Positions 7,408 to 16,777 of a stretch of DNA of 64,000 bases are shown here, one piece after another. Under the pieces are notes generated by a model. That model saw only the letters and a program-made list of their open reading frames with translations, had not been told where the DNA came from and made no database searches. The stretch's first letter is position 1, and each line of letters opens with the position of its first letter. Source of the DNA: Galactobacter sp052108535 (GTDB lineage: Bacteria; Actinomycetota; Actinomycetes; Actinomycetales; Micrococcaceae); NCBI GenBank assembly GCA_052108535.1, contig JBQDZM010000012.1, forward strand, positions 12,381 through 76,380, given 5' to 3'. A program made the translations under genes and the position numbers.

Positions 7408-9189
7408 TCAGGCGTCCGCGATGACCGCGATGGTTTCGCCCGCGCCGACCGTGCCGCCGGCTGCGGCGTGCAGCTTCTTGACGACGCCGGACTTGTGAGC
7501 GGTCAGCGGCTGCTCCATCTTCATGGCCTCCAGCACCACGATGAGGTCACCCTCTGACACGGTGGCTCCCTGCTTGACGGCCACCTTGACGATGGTTCCC
7601 TGCATGGGGGAGGTCAGGTCGTCGCCAGAGGCCGCGCCGGTCTTGCCGCCGGAACGCTTGCGCTTGGAGCTGGAATGGTTGCGGCTGCCCGCAGCCTTGC
7701 CATTGGAACCGAAGGAAAGGGAGCCGGGGAGGCGAACCTCGAGGCGCTTGCCACCCACCTCAACGGTGATCTGCTGGCTCTCTTCGTCCTCTTCCTCGTC
7801 CGGAGTGGATCCCGAGTAGGGCTCGATCGCGTTGTTGAACTCGGTCTCGATCCAGCGAGTGTGGACGTGGAAGGCCTCGTCCGGGTCTGCTGGAACGAAG
7901 GCGGGATCATCCATGACTACGCGGTGGAAAGGGACCACGGAGGGCATGCCGTCAATGGTCAGCTCGGCCAACGCACGGCGGGCACGCTGGGCGGCCTGGA
8001 CGCGGTCGGTGCCGGTGACGATCAGCTTGGCGATCATGGAATCGAAGTTGCCGGAGACCTTCTCGCCCTGCTCCACACCGGAGTCCACGCGCACGCCGGG
8101 ACCGGAGGGGAACTTGAGGGTGGTCAGCGTGCCGGGAACGGGCATGAAGTTACGACCCGGGTCCTCACCGTTCAACCGGAACTCGAAGGAGTGGCCGCGC
8201 AGCTCCGGGTCACCGTAGCCGAGTTCCTCGCCGCGGGCGATACGGAACTGTTCGCGGACCAGGTCCAGGCCGGAGACCTCCTCTGACACGGGGTGCTCCA
8301 CCTGCAGGCGGGTGTTCACCTCGAGGAAGGAGATGACGCCGTCGCGGCCCACCAGGAACTCACACGTTCCGGCCCCGGTGTAGTTGGCCTCCTTGAGGAT
8401 GGCCTTGGAGGAGGAGTAGAGGCGTTCCAGCTGGTCCTCGCTGAGGTACGGGGCCGGGGCCTCCTCGACGAGCTTCTGATTGCGGCGCTGCAGCGAGCAA
8501 TCGCGGGAGGAGACCACCACGACGTTGCCGTGCGCATCCGCGAGACACTGGGTCTCCACGTGGCGGGGGGCGTCAAGGAAGCGTTCCACGAAGCATTCAC
8601 CGCGACCGAAGGCTGCAGTGGCCTCACGCACGGCGGATTCGTAGAGCTCGGCGATATCGGCGCGGTCGCGAACCACCTTGATGCCGCGTCCGCCGCCGCC
8701 GAAGGCAGCCTTGATGGCGATGGGCAGGCCGTGGGTGTCAGCGAATTCGAGGACCTCCTCGGCGCTGGTCACGGGGTCCTTGGTGCCGGGCACCTGCGGG
8801 GCGCCGACCTTGGCGGCGATGTGACGCGCCTGAACCTTGTCGCCCAGCTGCTCGATGGCCGCCGGGGACGGGCCGATCCAGGTGAGGCCCGCTTCGATCA
8901 CCTTGGAGGCGAACTCCGCGTTCTCGGAGAGGAATCCGTAGCCGGGGTGAACAGCATCGGCGCCGGCCTTCTTGGCGGCGGCCAGAATCTTGTCCATGTC
9001 GAGGTAGGACTCGGCTGCGGAATTGCCGCCGAGGGCATATGCCTCGTCAGCCATACGTACGTGTAGCGCGTCTCGGTCGGGGTCTGCGTAGACAGCGACA
9101 GAGGCGATGCCCTCATCCTTCGCGGCGCGGATCACGCGGACGGCGATCTCGCCTCGGTTGGCGATGAGAACCTTGGTCAGTGACGGCAT
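7408..9189 (-). CDS. accBC: Acyl-CoA carboxylase alpha subunit (biotin carboxylase + biotin carrier)
   Basis: This subunit carboxylates its own biotin with ATP and bicarbonate and passes the carboxyl group to the AccD-type beta subunit, giving malonyl- or methylmalonyl-CoA for lipid synthesis. The 593 residues contain the biotin carboxylase N-domain (VLIANRGEIAVRV, HPGYGFLSENAEFA), the ATP-grasp domain (FGGGGRGIKVV), the catalytic loop (EVNTRLQVEHPVSE) and a C-terminal biotinyl domain with the biotin lysine in EAMKMEQ near residue 557. The linker near residues 480-515 is rich in basic residues and Ser/Gly. The start is ATG 9189, with AAGGAG upstream; an in-frame codon at 9222 lacks such a site. 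Partner subunits accD and accE lie at 13605-15490 and the biotin ligase at 16778. Confidence 0.96.
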   Translation of the reverse strand: MPSLTKVLIANRGEIAVRVIRAAKDEGIASVAVYADPDRDALHVRMADEAYALGGNSAAESYLDMDKILAAAKKAGADAVHPGYGFLSENAEFASKVIEAGLTWIGPSPAAIEQLGDKVQARHIAAKVGAPQVPGTKDPVTSAEEVLEFADTHGLPIAIKAAFGGGGRGIKVVRDRADIAELYESAVREATAAFGRGECFVERFLDAPRHVETQCLADAHGNVVVVSSRDCSLQRRNQKLVEEAPAPYLSEDQLERLYSSSKAILKEANYTGAGTCEFLVGRDGVISFLEVNTRLQVEHPVSEEVSGLDLVREQFRIARGEELGYGDPELRGHSFEFRLNGEDPGRNFMPVPGTLTTLKFPSGPGVRVDSGVEQGEKVSGNFDSMIAKLIVTGTDRVQAAQRARRALAELTIDGMPSVVPFHRVVMDDPAFVPADPDEAFHVHTRWIETEFNNAIEPYSGSTPDEEEDEESQQITVEVGGKRLEVRLPGSLSFGSNGKAAGSRNHSSSKRKRSGGKTGAASGDDLTSPMQGTIVKVAVKQGATVSEGDLIVVLEAMKMEQPLTAHKSGVVKKLHAAAGGTVGAGETIAVIADA

Positions 9190-9343
9190 GGGATTGCCTG
9201 CTCCTTCACAACGGGTGCGCACGTGAGCCTATCCGAATTGTGGGTTTCCCACGTAAACGGCGCGCGGAGAGCCTCGTCACCGCGGCCATACTTTGGAGGA
9301 ATCCTACAGAAAATTCAGGTCGAGGGCGGCCGGGGTGACAGCG

Positions 9344-9976
9344 TCAGGTCCACAGCTCCGTGACGGCGACACCTAAGTTAGCGCAGAGCTCACGCAACGC
9401 GAAAGGGGAGATGCCGATGACAGCATGGAAGTCGCCGTCCACGCGTTCCACCAGTGCGGCCGCCTTGCCGTCCACCGTGAACGCACCCGCGCAGCCCAGC
9501 GGTTCACCAGTGGCCACGTACGCGGCGATCTCCTCGTCAGTGGCGTCGGCGAACGTGACGGACGTGGAGATGGTGACCGACGCGCTGGGGTGAGCACCCT
9601 CGCGTCTGGCATCGATCAAGGTGTGACCCGTGTGCAGGATGCCGGTGCGTCCGCGCATCTGCCGCCAACGCTGGATCGCGACCTCGGGCACATGCGGTTT
9701 GCCGTAGGCGACCCCGTCCAGTTCGAACACCGAATCGCACCCCAGGACTAGGTGCCCGTCCGAGCTGGGGCGATCGGCGACGTTGTGCGCCTTGGCCTCT
9801 GCCAACAGGCCCGCCTCGTGGGCCGGAGAGATGATGGCGCCGCCGGCGCGATGCTCCGCGATCAACGCCCGCTCATCCACGTCGGGAGCATCGGTCACGT
9901 AGGCGAAGCCCGTGGCGTCCAGGACGCTGCGACGCGAACCGGACGTGGAGGCCAGGAGAAGGAGAGGTCGGGACAT
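9344..9976 (-). CDS. maf: Maf-type nucleoside triphosphate pyrophosphatase
   Basis: Maf proteins hydrolyse non-canonical or modified nucleoside triphosphates and influence septum formation. The 210-residue protein begins with the diagnostic LLLASTSGSRRSVL motif (P-loop-like SxSxxR), has DVDE for the second conserved acidic cluster, VLGCDSVFELDG with the catalytic aspartate, and a KPHVPEVA segment, followed by the C-terminal FTVDGKAA region. ATG 9976 is chosen because translation upstream lacks family similarity and a TAGCGT -10 box sits seven bases before it. In related genomes maf also sits in the acyl-CoA carboxylase locus. Confidence 0.93.
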   Translation of the reverse strand: MSRPLLLLASTSGSRRSVLDATGFAYVTDAPDVDERALIAEHRAGGAIISPAHEAGLLAEAKAHNVADRPSSDGHLVLGCDSVFELDGVAYGKPHVPEVAIQRWRQMRGRTGILHTGHTLIDARREGAHPSASVTISTSVTFADATDEEIAAYVATGEPLGCAGAFTVDGKAAALVERVDGDFHAVIGISPFALRELCANLGVAVTELWT

Positions 9977-9983
9977 GCTGCTC

Positions 9984-9989
9984 ACGCTA
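9984..9989 (-). promoter_or_regulatory. -10 box (TAGCGT), leaderless promoter of maf
   Basis: On the minus strand TAGCGT ends seven bases before ATG 9976, without a ribosome-binding site in between. Confidence 0.45.
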
Positions 9990-10060
9990 TCGGACGACGC
10001 GCCTAGTCGCGGCAGGCGTCCCGGACACAGCCCGGACTCGAACGCCGCCCGGACATGGCA

Positions 10061-10096
10061 GTGGCCGGGACCGATGTACATATCGGTCCCGGCCAC
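10061..10096. terminator. Terminator hairpin after the symporter gene
   Basis: Fifteen-base perfect arms (GTGGCCGGGACCGAT and complement) enclose GTACAT, about 100 bp beyond the symporter stop codon. It may also insulate the maf promoter. Confidence 0.7.
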
Positions 10097-10194
10097 CATC
10101 GCTCACCCACTACGACCGGCTAAACCCGCCTCGCCCCCGGATCTAAGGGAGGTCGGCACGATGAAGGTCAGCGCGACGGACGTGGTTGGGTGCG

Positions 10195-11592
10195 TCAGGC
10201 GTTCGACGTCGCTTTGGAATCCTCGATCGCTTGCGCCTCAGCCTCGTCCTCGCGGTCCACGAACAGGTCACCGTCGCGCTTGGCGTTGTAGACGTCGAGG
10301 TTCAGGATGCCCTCGTTCTTGGCCACGAGCGTGGGGACCAGTGCCTGGCCGGCCACGTTCACGGCGGTGCGGCCCATGTCGATGATCGGGTCGATGGAGA
10401 GCAGCAGCCCCACGCCGTCCAGAGGTAGACCCAGCGTGGATAGGGTCAGGGTCAGCATGACGGTGGCGCCGGTGGTACCTGCCGTGGCTGCGGAGCCCAG
10501 GACGGAGACCACCATGATCAGCAGGTAGTGAATGAAGTTCAGGTCGATGTCGTAGAACTGCGCAACGAAGATCGCGGCGATGGCCGGGTAGATCGCGGCG
10601 CAACCGTCCATCTTGGTGGTGGAACCCAGCGGTACGGCGAAGGAGGCGTAGGCCCGCGGCACGCCCAGGTTGGACTCGGTCACGCGCTGGGTCACGGGCA
10701 TGGTGCCCATGGAGGAGCGGGACACGAAGCCGATCTGCACGGCAGGCCACACGCCGGAGAAGTACTGCTTGATGGAAAGTCCGTGCAGCTTCACGAGGAT
10801 CGGGTAGACCACGAAGAGCACCAGGGCCAGGCCGATGTAGATGGTGATGACGAACTTCAGCAGCGTGCCCATGGTGGTCCAGCCGTAGGTGGCCACGGCG
10901 TTGCCGATCAGTCCGAGGGTGCCGAGCGGGGCCAGGCGGATGATCCACCAGAGCACCTTCTGGACCACCTTGAGGGCGGACTTGCAGAAGTCCACGAAGC
11001 CGTCGGCGGCCTTGCCGACCTTCAATGCTGCGATGCCGATGGCGATGGAGACCACCAGGATCTGCAACACGTTGAAGGACACGGCGGTGGAGGCCACGCC
11101 GTTGTCATCGGTGGAGGTGTTGGCGGCCAGGCCCAGGAAGTTGGAGGGGATCAGGCCCTGCAGGAAGGCCAACCAGGAGCCCGTGTTGCCGTCGTAGGCG
11201 TCCGGCCTCTGCTGTCCGGTGCCGACACCGGGGCGCAAGATGGTGCCGAGCACGATCGCGATGACCACGGAGATGGCGGCCGTGATGGCGAACCACATGA
11301 GGGTCTTCCATGCCAGGCGGGCGGCGTTGGTGACCTTGGCCAGGTTGGAGATGGAGGCCACCACAGCCAGGAACACCAGCGGTGGAACGGCGGCGATCAG
11401 CAGCTTGACGTAGTTGGAGCCGATCAGCTGCAGCGTGGTGCCGAGCGCGTTGGGGTCATCCTTGGTTGATCCGGTCGACACGGCGACGAGGCCGAGGACG
11501 ACGCCGAGGACGAGGCCCGCGATGATCTGGAAACCGAAGTTGGTCAGCCAGCCTGGCAGGCGGTGGGTGCGGGTGTTGTCTGTGGTGCTCAC
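10195..11592 (-). CDS. Dicarboxylate/amino acid:cation symporter (DAACS family)
   Basis: The 465-residue membrane protein belongs to the GltP/TcyP/DctA family, which imports glutamate, aspartate, cystine or C4-dicarboxylates with Na+ or H+. It shows the serine-rich hairpin (SRSSMGTMPVTQ), the helix 7 motif TTKMDGCAAIYP (equivalent to NMDGT) and the substrate-binding DMGRTAVNV in helix 8. TTKMDG resembles the cystine-transporter branch more than GltP, so cystine or a related substrate is possible, but this is only inference. It stands alone with a hairpin downstream and interrupts the accBC/accD neighbourhood. Confidence 0.92.
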   Translation of the reverse strand: MSTTDNTRTHRLPGWLTNFGFQIIAGLVLGVVLGLVAVSTGSTKDDPNALGTTLQLIGSNYVKLLIAAVPPLVFLAVVASISNLAKVTNAARLAWKTLMWFAITAAISVVIAIVLGTILRPGVGTGQQRPDAYDGNTGSWLAFLQGLIPSNFLGLAANTSTDDNGVASTAVSFNVLQILVVSIAIGIAALKVGKAADGFVDFCKSALKVVQKVLWWIIRLAPLGTLGLIGNAVATYGWTTMGTLLKFVITIYIGLALVLFVVYPILVKLHGLSIKQYFSGVWPAVQIGFVSRSSMGTMPVTQRVTESNLGVPRAYASFAVPLGSTTKMDGCAAIYPAIAAIFVAQFYDIDLNFIHYLLIMVVSVLGSAATAGTTGATVMLTLTLSTLGLPLDGVGLLLSIDPIIDMGRTAVNVAGQALVPTLVAKNEGILNLDVYNAKRDGDLFVDREDEAEAQAIEDSKATSNA

Positions 11593-11696
11593 CGGACAAG
11601 ACTAAGGATGAACCTTAAACCATTCCAAGGGTTTGTGTCCCATTGTGACGTCATGGTGACGTGGCTCTCTGCCCGGTGTGCTCCGCGAGGTGTCCT

Positions 11697-11823
11697 GTGC
11701 CCGACGGCGGGTGCCCGGCTTTCGCCGTCGGTCACCCGCGGTGTCACCCGCCGCGGCGTCGGCGCCGGGCGCCGGGCCGGAACCCGGGGTGGGGCCGGGT
11801 CCCGGCCCCACGCCGTCGGGCAT
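11697..11823. repeat. Palindromic repeat family P, long copy
   Basis: It begins GTGCCCGACGGCGG and ends CGCCGTCGGGCAT, with a very GC-rich interior that contains further inverted repeats (GGCCGGGTCCCGGCC type). It fills most of the spacer between the symporter and the DUF885 gene and probably forms a strong hairpin terminating the latter on the minus strand. Confidence 0.8.
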
Positions 11824-11829
11824 CTGGTG

Positions 11830-13518
11830 TCAGCCCCGCAGCACGGCCTTGCTGAGTGAGTCCAGGCCCATACCGCCCAAGCGCAGGGCGCGGGTATGGA
11901 AGGCCTTCTCGTCGAAGCTGTCGCCCTCCTGCTTACGGACCTGTTCGCGCAGCTGTTCCCAGAGTCGCTGACCGATCTTGTAGGACGGTGCCTGACCCGG
12001 CCAGCCGAGGTAACGCATGAACTCGAAGCGGATGCGGCCCTCTGACTCGAACATATTGGCCTTAAGGAACTCCCAGCCCTTGTCCGCGTCCCACGTTTCG
12101 GGCTGGTCCCCGGTGCGCCACCGCTCGGGAACCTCCAGACCCAAGTGCACGCCGATATCGAAGACCACGCGGGCTGCGCGCAGGCGTTGACCGTCCAACA
12201 TGCCCATGCGGTCGCCCGGATCGGCCAAGTACCCCAGCTCCTCCATGAGGCGTTCCGCGTAGAGCGCCCAGCCCTCGCCGAAACCGGAGGTCCACACGAT
12301 CTCGCTGCGGTAGCGATTCAGGTCCGCGCCGGCCAGCAGTGCGGTGGCGATCTGGAGGTGATGCCCAGGGACGCCCTCGTGGTACACCGTGGAGGTCTCA
12401 GCCCAGGTCTGGAAGGTGTCCTCGCCTTCCGGGACGGACCACCACATGCGGCCGGGGCGGGAGAAGTCGGAGGACGGGCCCGTATAGTAGATGCCGCCCT
12501 CGTGGGTGGGGGCGATGCAGCATTCCAGGCGATCCATGGGCGCCTCAATATCGAAGTGGCTGCCGGCCAGATCCTTCAGAGCCTGGTCCGACTTCTGCTG
12601 CATCCACGCCTGGAGTGCGTCGGTGCCGTGCAGGGTGCGGGATGCGTCCGCCGCCAGCACCTCGCGGGCGCGGGCCACCGAGGCGCCCGGCTCGATTTCG
12701 TTGGCCACGGCCTCCTGCTCGGCGATGATCCGGTCGAGTTCCGCCACGCCCCAGGCGTAGGTCTCATCCAAATCCACCTCTGCGCCAAGGAATAGGCGGG
12801 ACATCAGCTGGTAGTACTCCCGGCCCACCGCATCCCCCTCGGGTGCGTCCGGGGCTAGATCCTTTTCTAGGAAGTCGGCCAGCTGCGCGTAGGCGGCCTT
12901 GGCTCGGGCGACGCCGACGCCCATGGCGGAGGTCAGCTCTTCGTCGTCGGTCGGAGCGCGGTCCAGCAGTTCGTCGAAGTAGCCGCCGTCGGCAACATAG
13001 GCCTCGCACTGAGAGGCCACCTCGTGCACCTGGCGCACCGCGGAGACGTGGCCGGCCTCGCGGGAGGCGGAGAGGGATTCCATGAATCCCTCCAGGGCGC
13101 CGGGCAGATTGGAGAGCCGACCGGCGATATTGGTCCAGTCCGCCACCGTGTCTGTAGGCATCAGGTCAAGCAAGTTGCGGGCGGACTGCGCCACGCACTC
13201 CAGGTTGTTCAGCTGGGTGACGCCGGAGTCGATGATCTCCACGTCCAAGCCCAGCCGCTCACGCATCACGTCCAGGGTGACGACGTCCACCTCGTCGAGG
13301 TCGTCCGTGGCGGCGTCATCCAGGGCCTCGAGAGTATTGACCAGCAGTTCACGGTAGGCGGCGGTGCCTGCGGGGGAATGGTCGTCGTAGTCCTGTTCGC
13401 TGCCCGGGACGCCGAGGGATAGGGCGGTTTCCGGGCTCAGGATCAGGAGCTGCTCTACGAAGGAATCCGCGATGCGGTCGATGGCTGATGGTGTGCGCTG
13501 AGTGTTCTGAGTCACCAC
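11830..13518 (-). CDS. DUF885 family protein (predicted metallopeptidase-like)
   Basis: The 562-residue protein matches the DUF885 family, conserved but poorly characterised. The family's zinc-site-like motif is present as YHEGVPGHH (about two thirds along), followed by an acidic region with EGWALYAE and LGYLADPGDRMG, which usually supplies the downstream glutamate. There is no signal peptide, so a cytoplasmic peptidase is likely; the HExxPGHH motif resembles thermolysin-fold enzymes but activity is inferred. The N-terminus is acidic and helical. It is separated from accE by under 100 bp on the same strand and could be read from the same transcript. Confidence 0.85.
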   Translation of the reverse strand: MVTQNTQRTPSAIDRIADSFVEQLLILSPETALSLGVPGSEQDYDDHSPAGTAAYRELLVNTLEALDDAATDDLDEVDVVTLDVMRERLGLDVEIIDSGVTQLNNLECVAQSARNLLDLMPTDTVADWTNIAGRLSNLPGALEGFMESLSASREAGHVSAVRQVHEVASQCEAYVADGGYFDELLDRAPTDDEELTSAMGVGVARAKAAYAQLADFLEKDLAPDAPEGDAVGREYYQLMSRLFLGAEVDLDETYAWGVAELDRIIAEQEAVANEIEPGASVARAREVLAADASRTLHGTDALQAWMQQKSDQALKDLAGSHFDIEAPMDRLECCIAPTHEGGIYYTGPSSDFSRPGRMWWSVPEGEDTFQTWAETSTVYHEGVPGHHLQIATALLAGADLNRYRSEIVWTSGFGEGWALYAERLMEELGYLADPGDRMGMLDGQRLRAARVVFDIGVHLGLEVPERWRTGDQPETWDADKGWEFLKANMFESEGRIRFEFMRYLGWPGQAPSYKIGQRLWEQLREQVRKQEGDSFDEKAFHTRALRLGGMGLDSLSKAVLRG

Positions 13519-13604
13519 GCAACCCTATCGCGGGCCGACTGGCGGTCCCTCCGTCCCGTCGACTGGCTGGGTGGCTGGCAGGCCCGCCGGTCCGTGTGGC
13601 GGCG

Positions 13605-13892
13605 TCAGCGCCCGCGCATCCTCCAGGCGCCCGGCACGGCCATGATCCGGTTGCGCAGGCGTGCGGCCTTGCGCAGCACGTCGGTGCGGGTGGCCGGGGT
13701 CGGCTCGGGCTCCTGGGCGGAGGAAGCTGCGGCGGTCAGAACGGCGGTGAGTGCCGCGAGTTCCTCCGGGTTGGGGGTACCGCGTACCACCCGGAAGGCG
13801 GGTGCCTCCGGGGTGGTCTCGGCGTCGGGCTCGGCCCAGGGGCCTCGGGTGGGCTGGGCGCTGGTGGGCTGGTCTCGCGTTGAAGGGCTCAC
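13605..13892 (-). CDS. accE: Acyl-CoA carboxylase epsilon subunit
   Basis: A 95-residue protein whose N-terminal half is Pro/Thr-rich and disordered-looking. It then has the short family core FRVVRGTPNPEELAALTAVL, followed by a C-terminal RNRIMAVPGAWRM, which is typical of actinobacterial epsilon subunits (SCO5536/Rv3281 type) that stimulate and stabilise the alpha-beta complex. Its GTG start overlaps the accD stop codon (GTGA), so translation is coupled. The position immediately after accD confirms the assignment. Confidence 0.9.
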   Translation of the reverse strand: MSPSTRDQPTSAQPTRGPWAEPDAETTPEAPAFRVVRGTPNPEELAALTAVLTAAASSAQEPEPTPATRTDVLRKAARLRNRIMAVPGAWRMRGR

Positions 13893-15490
13893 AGCGGGAT
13901 GTTCCCATGCTTCTTGGCGGGCAGGTTGGCGTGCTTGTCACGCAGGGCGCGCAGGCCGTTGACGATCTGCAAGCGGGTGTCGCTCGGGGCGATGACGGCG
14001 TCCAGGTAGCCAAGCTCCGCGGCCTGGTACGGGTTGAGTAGCTCGGCCTCGTAGTCCGCCACGATCTCTGCGCGACGGGCGTCCACGTCGCCACCCTCTG
14101 CCGCAACGGCGGCGAGGTCGCGGCGGTAAAGGATGTTGACGGCACCCTCTGCACCCATGACGCCGATCTGGGCGGTGGGCCAGGCCAGGTTCAGGTCAGC
14201 GCCCAGCTTCTTGGAGCCCATCACGATGTAGGCGCCGCCGAAGGCCTTGCGGGTGATCACGGTCAGCTTAGGCACGGTGGCCTCTGCGTAGGCGAAGAGC
14301 AGCTTGGCGCCGCGGCGGATGATGCCCTGATCCTCCTGGTCCTTGCCGGGCAGGAAGCCGGGGACGTCCACGAAGGTCAGCACGGGGATGTTGAAGGAGT
14401 CGCAATTGCGGACAAAACGGGCGGCCTTCTCTGAGGCCTTGATATCCAGCGTGCCTGCGAACTGCATGGGCTGGTTGGCCACGATGCCCACTGTGGCGCC
14501 CTCGACGCGGCCGTAGCCGATGAGGACGTTGGGGGCGTAGAGGGCCTGAACCTCGAAGAACTCTGCGTCATCCAGGACGTGCTCGATCACGGTGCGCATG
14601 TCGTAGGGCTGCGCCGGGGAGTCCGGGATTAGGGTGTCCAGTTCCTCGTCCTCCTCCGTGACGGAGAGGGGCTGTTCCGCGAGATCCAGCGGCGGCTCAG
14701 CGAGGTTGTTGGAGGGCAGGTAGGAGAGCAGCTCCCGGGTGAAGTCGAGGGCATCTTCCTCGTCCGCGGCCAGGTAGGTGGAGGTGCCGGTGTCCTGGTT
14801 GTGGTGACGGGCGCCGCCCAGGGTCTCCATGTCCACGTCCTCACCCGTGACGGTCTTGATGACGTCGGGTCCGGTGATGAACATGTGGGAGGTCTGATCC
14901 ACCATCACGATGTAGTCCGTGAGGGCGGGGGAGTAGGCCGCGCCGCCTGCGCAGGGGCCCATGATCACGGAGATCTGCGGGACCACGCCGGAGGAGTGGA
15001 CGTTGGCGCGGAAGATGTCGGCGAACATGGCCAGCGAGGCCACGCCCTCCTGGATGCGGGCGCCGCCGCCGTCGTTGATGCCGACGATGGGGCAGCCGTT
15101 GCGCAGCGCGAATTCCTGCACCTTGACGATCTTCTGGCCGTTGACCTCTGACAGGGAGCCGCCGTAGACGGTGAAGTCCTGCGAGTAGACGGCCACGAGG
15201 CGTCCGTCCACGGTGCCGTAGCCGGAGACCAGGCCGTCACCGAGCGGCTTCTTCTTCTCCATGCCGAAGGCGTGGGTGCGGTGGGTGCGCAGGGCGTCGA
15301 ACTCCACGAAGGAGCCGGGGTCCAGGAACAGGTCCACGCGTTCGCGGGCGGTGTGCTTGCCGCGGGCGTGCTGCTTCTCGATGGCTGCCTCGCCGCTGGG
15401 GGTCAGCGAACGTTCCTGGCGGGATCGGAATTCAGCGAGCTTGCCTGCGGTGGTGGTCAGGTCGAAGCCGCTGTCCTGGCTCTCGGTCAT
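13889..15490 (-). CDS. accD: Acyl-CoA carboxylase beta subunit (carboxyltransferase)
   Basis: This subunit transfers the carboxyl group from carboxybiotin to acetyl- or propionyl-CoA. It is a 533-residue crotonase-fold protein of the AccD5/PccB type with N- and C-terminal carboxyltransferase halves. The oxyanion-hole glycines are visible in INDGGGARIQEG and GPCAGGAAYSPA in the N-half, and in TRKAFGGAYIVMGSK in the C-half. The substrate-selecting position in the second half cannot be assigned with certainty. It works with AccBC (7408) and AccE (overlapping). A family P repeat lies about 170 bp upstream. Confidence 0.95.
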   Translation of the reverse strand: MTESQDSGFDLTTTAGKLAEFRSRQERSLTPSGEAAIEKQHARGKHTARERVDLFLDPGSFVEFDALRTHRTHAFGMEKKKPLGDGLVSGYGTVDGRLVAVYSQDFTVYGGSLSEVNGQKIVKVQEFALRNGCPIVGINDGGGARIQEGVASLAMFADIFRANVHSSGVVPQISVIMGPCAGGAAYSPALTDYIVMVDQTSHMFITGPDVIKTVTGEDVDMETLGGARHHNQDTGTSTYLAADEEDALDFTRELLSYLPSNNLAEPPLDLAEQPLSVTEEDEELDTLIPDSPAQPYDMRTVIEHVLDDAEFFEVQALYAPNVLIGYGRVEGATVGIVANQPMQFAGTLDIKASEKAARFVRNCDSFNIPVLTFVDVPGFLPGKDQEDQGIIRRGAKLLFAYAEATVPKLTVITRKAFGGAYIVMGSKKLGADLNLAWPTAQIGVMGAEGAVNILYRRDLAAVAAEGGDVDARRAEIVADYEAELLNPYQAAELGYLDAVIAPSDTRLQIVNGLRALRDKHANLPAKKHGNIPL

Positions 15491-15656
15491 GGTTGCTTCT
15501 GGCTCCTAGATCGTTCCCTGCTTGAACGGCCGCGGCGTGCCCGGCCGCAGGCCAGTCTAGGCCGTGTAGTCGAGTGGCGACATTCCAGCAGAATCATACG
15601 TTCCCAGGTGCCGCCCGTGGCGGCTCCTTGCATGCCGCGCCGGGAATATTTTGACC

Positions 15657-15723
15657 TATGCCCGACGACTCTAGGGCGGCAGGTGCCGTGTGGCACCTGC
15701 GGTGCCACACGCCGTCGGGCATA
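15657..15723. repeat. Palindromic repeat family P
   Basis: Ends TATGCCCGACG and CGTCGGGCATA enclose an inner inverted repeat (CAGGTGCCGTGTGGCACCTG). It lies in the divergent spacer between accD and the SDR gene. Confidence 0.85.
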
Positions 15724-15779
15724 GGGGCGGCCATGATCCCAAAAGTTACCGACCAGTAGCAAAATGGTGTGTGAATCGC

Positions 15780-15785
15780 TACGCT
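15780..15785 (+). promoter_or_regulatory. -10 box (TACGCT), leaderless promoter of the SDR gene
   Basis: TACGCT ends eight bases before ATG 15794; no Shine-Dalgarno is present. Confidence 0.4.
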
Positions 15786-15793
15786 CTACAACC

Positions 15794-16687
15794 ATGAGCC
15801 ACGAGCAGACCCAGAACCCCTCGCAGCTACCCAACACCGGAGCCCTCAAGGGCCGCACCATCCTGATGTCCGGCGGCAGCCGCGGCATCGGCCTGGCGAT
15901 TGCCCTCAAGGCCGCCCGCGATGGCGCCAACCTGGTGTTGTTGGCCAAGACGGCCACACCGCATCCCGTACTGCCCGGCACAGTTCACACCGCCGCGGCG
16001 GAGATCAAGGCGGCCGGCGGCCGCGCCCTAGCCATCGTGGGCGACGTCCGGAACGACGACGACGTTGCCGGCGCCGTGGAGCAGGCCGTCGCGACTTTTG
16101 GCGGCATCGACGCCGTGGTGAACAACGCCTCCGCGATTGACCTTTCCGATACCTCCAGCGTGTCCATGAAGCGCTACGACCTGATGCAGGACATCAATGC
16201 CCGTGGCACCTTCCTGCTCTCCAAGACCGCTCTGCCGTACCTGCGCAAATCCGAGGCTGGCCACATTCTCACGCTTTCTCCGCCGCTGAACCTGGACCCC
16301 CGTTGGGCCGGTGACCATCTGGCCTACACCATGGCCAAGTACGGGATGAGTCTGACCACGTTGGGTCTGGCGCACGAGCTGCGTGGAGACGGGATCGGTG
16401 TAAATTCCCTCTGGCCTGCGACCGTCATCGAGACCGCTGCCATCGCCAACCTGCCCGGTGGTGCGCCCATGCTCACCGGTGCCCGGACGCCCGAGGTCAT
16501 GGCTGACGCCGCCTACGCGATCCTGTCCCGGAACCCGGGCGAATATTCCGGAAACTTCGCCATCGCCGAGGACGTCCTCGAGGAAGAAGGCATCACGGAC
16601 CTGGACCCCTTTGCCGTGGGAGACCCGTCGCTGCCCCGCGTGGCGGACGCCTTCCTGGACGGTGCACCGTCCTTCGTCGGCCGTTGA
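15794..16687 (+). CDS. SDR family oxidoreductase (HSDL2-like)
   Basis: This is a 297-residue short-chain dehydrogenase/reductase. It has the dinucleotide motif MSGGSRGIGLAIA, the NNAS motif (VVNNASAID) and the active-site stretch with YTMAKYGM, in which tyrosine and lysine are four residues apart. The sequence around KTATPHPVLPGTVHTAA is characteristic of hydroxysteroid dehydrogenase-like protein 2 homologues, a subgroup with no settled substrate that often accompanies fatty-acid metabolism genes. An adjacent serine occurs in TLSPPLN. ATG 15794 follows a leaderless promoter; an upstream ATG at 15764 is less likely. It is divergent from accD. Confidence 0.9.
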   Translation: MSHEQTQNPSQLPNTGALKGRTILMSGGSRGIGLAIALKAARDGANLVLLAKTATPHPVLPGTVHTAAAEIKAAGGRALAIVGDVRNDDDVAGAVEQAVATFGGIDAVVNNASAIDLSDTSSVSMKRYDLMQDINARGTFLLSKTALPYLRKSEAGHILTLSPPLNLDPRWAGDHLAYTMAKYGMSLTTLGLAHELRGDGIGVNSLWPATVIETAAIANLPGGAPMLTGARTPEVMADAAYAILSRNPGEYSGNFAIAEDVLEEEGITDLDPFAVGDPSLPRVADAFLDGAPSFVGR

Positions 16688-16777
16688 CCAGGCGGGTGGG
16701 GCGGTGCTGCGCCCATGCAACCCACAGCGTGACATGCTGGTTGTGAAGCCTTAGCCGCCGTTGATCAGGAGTTCGCA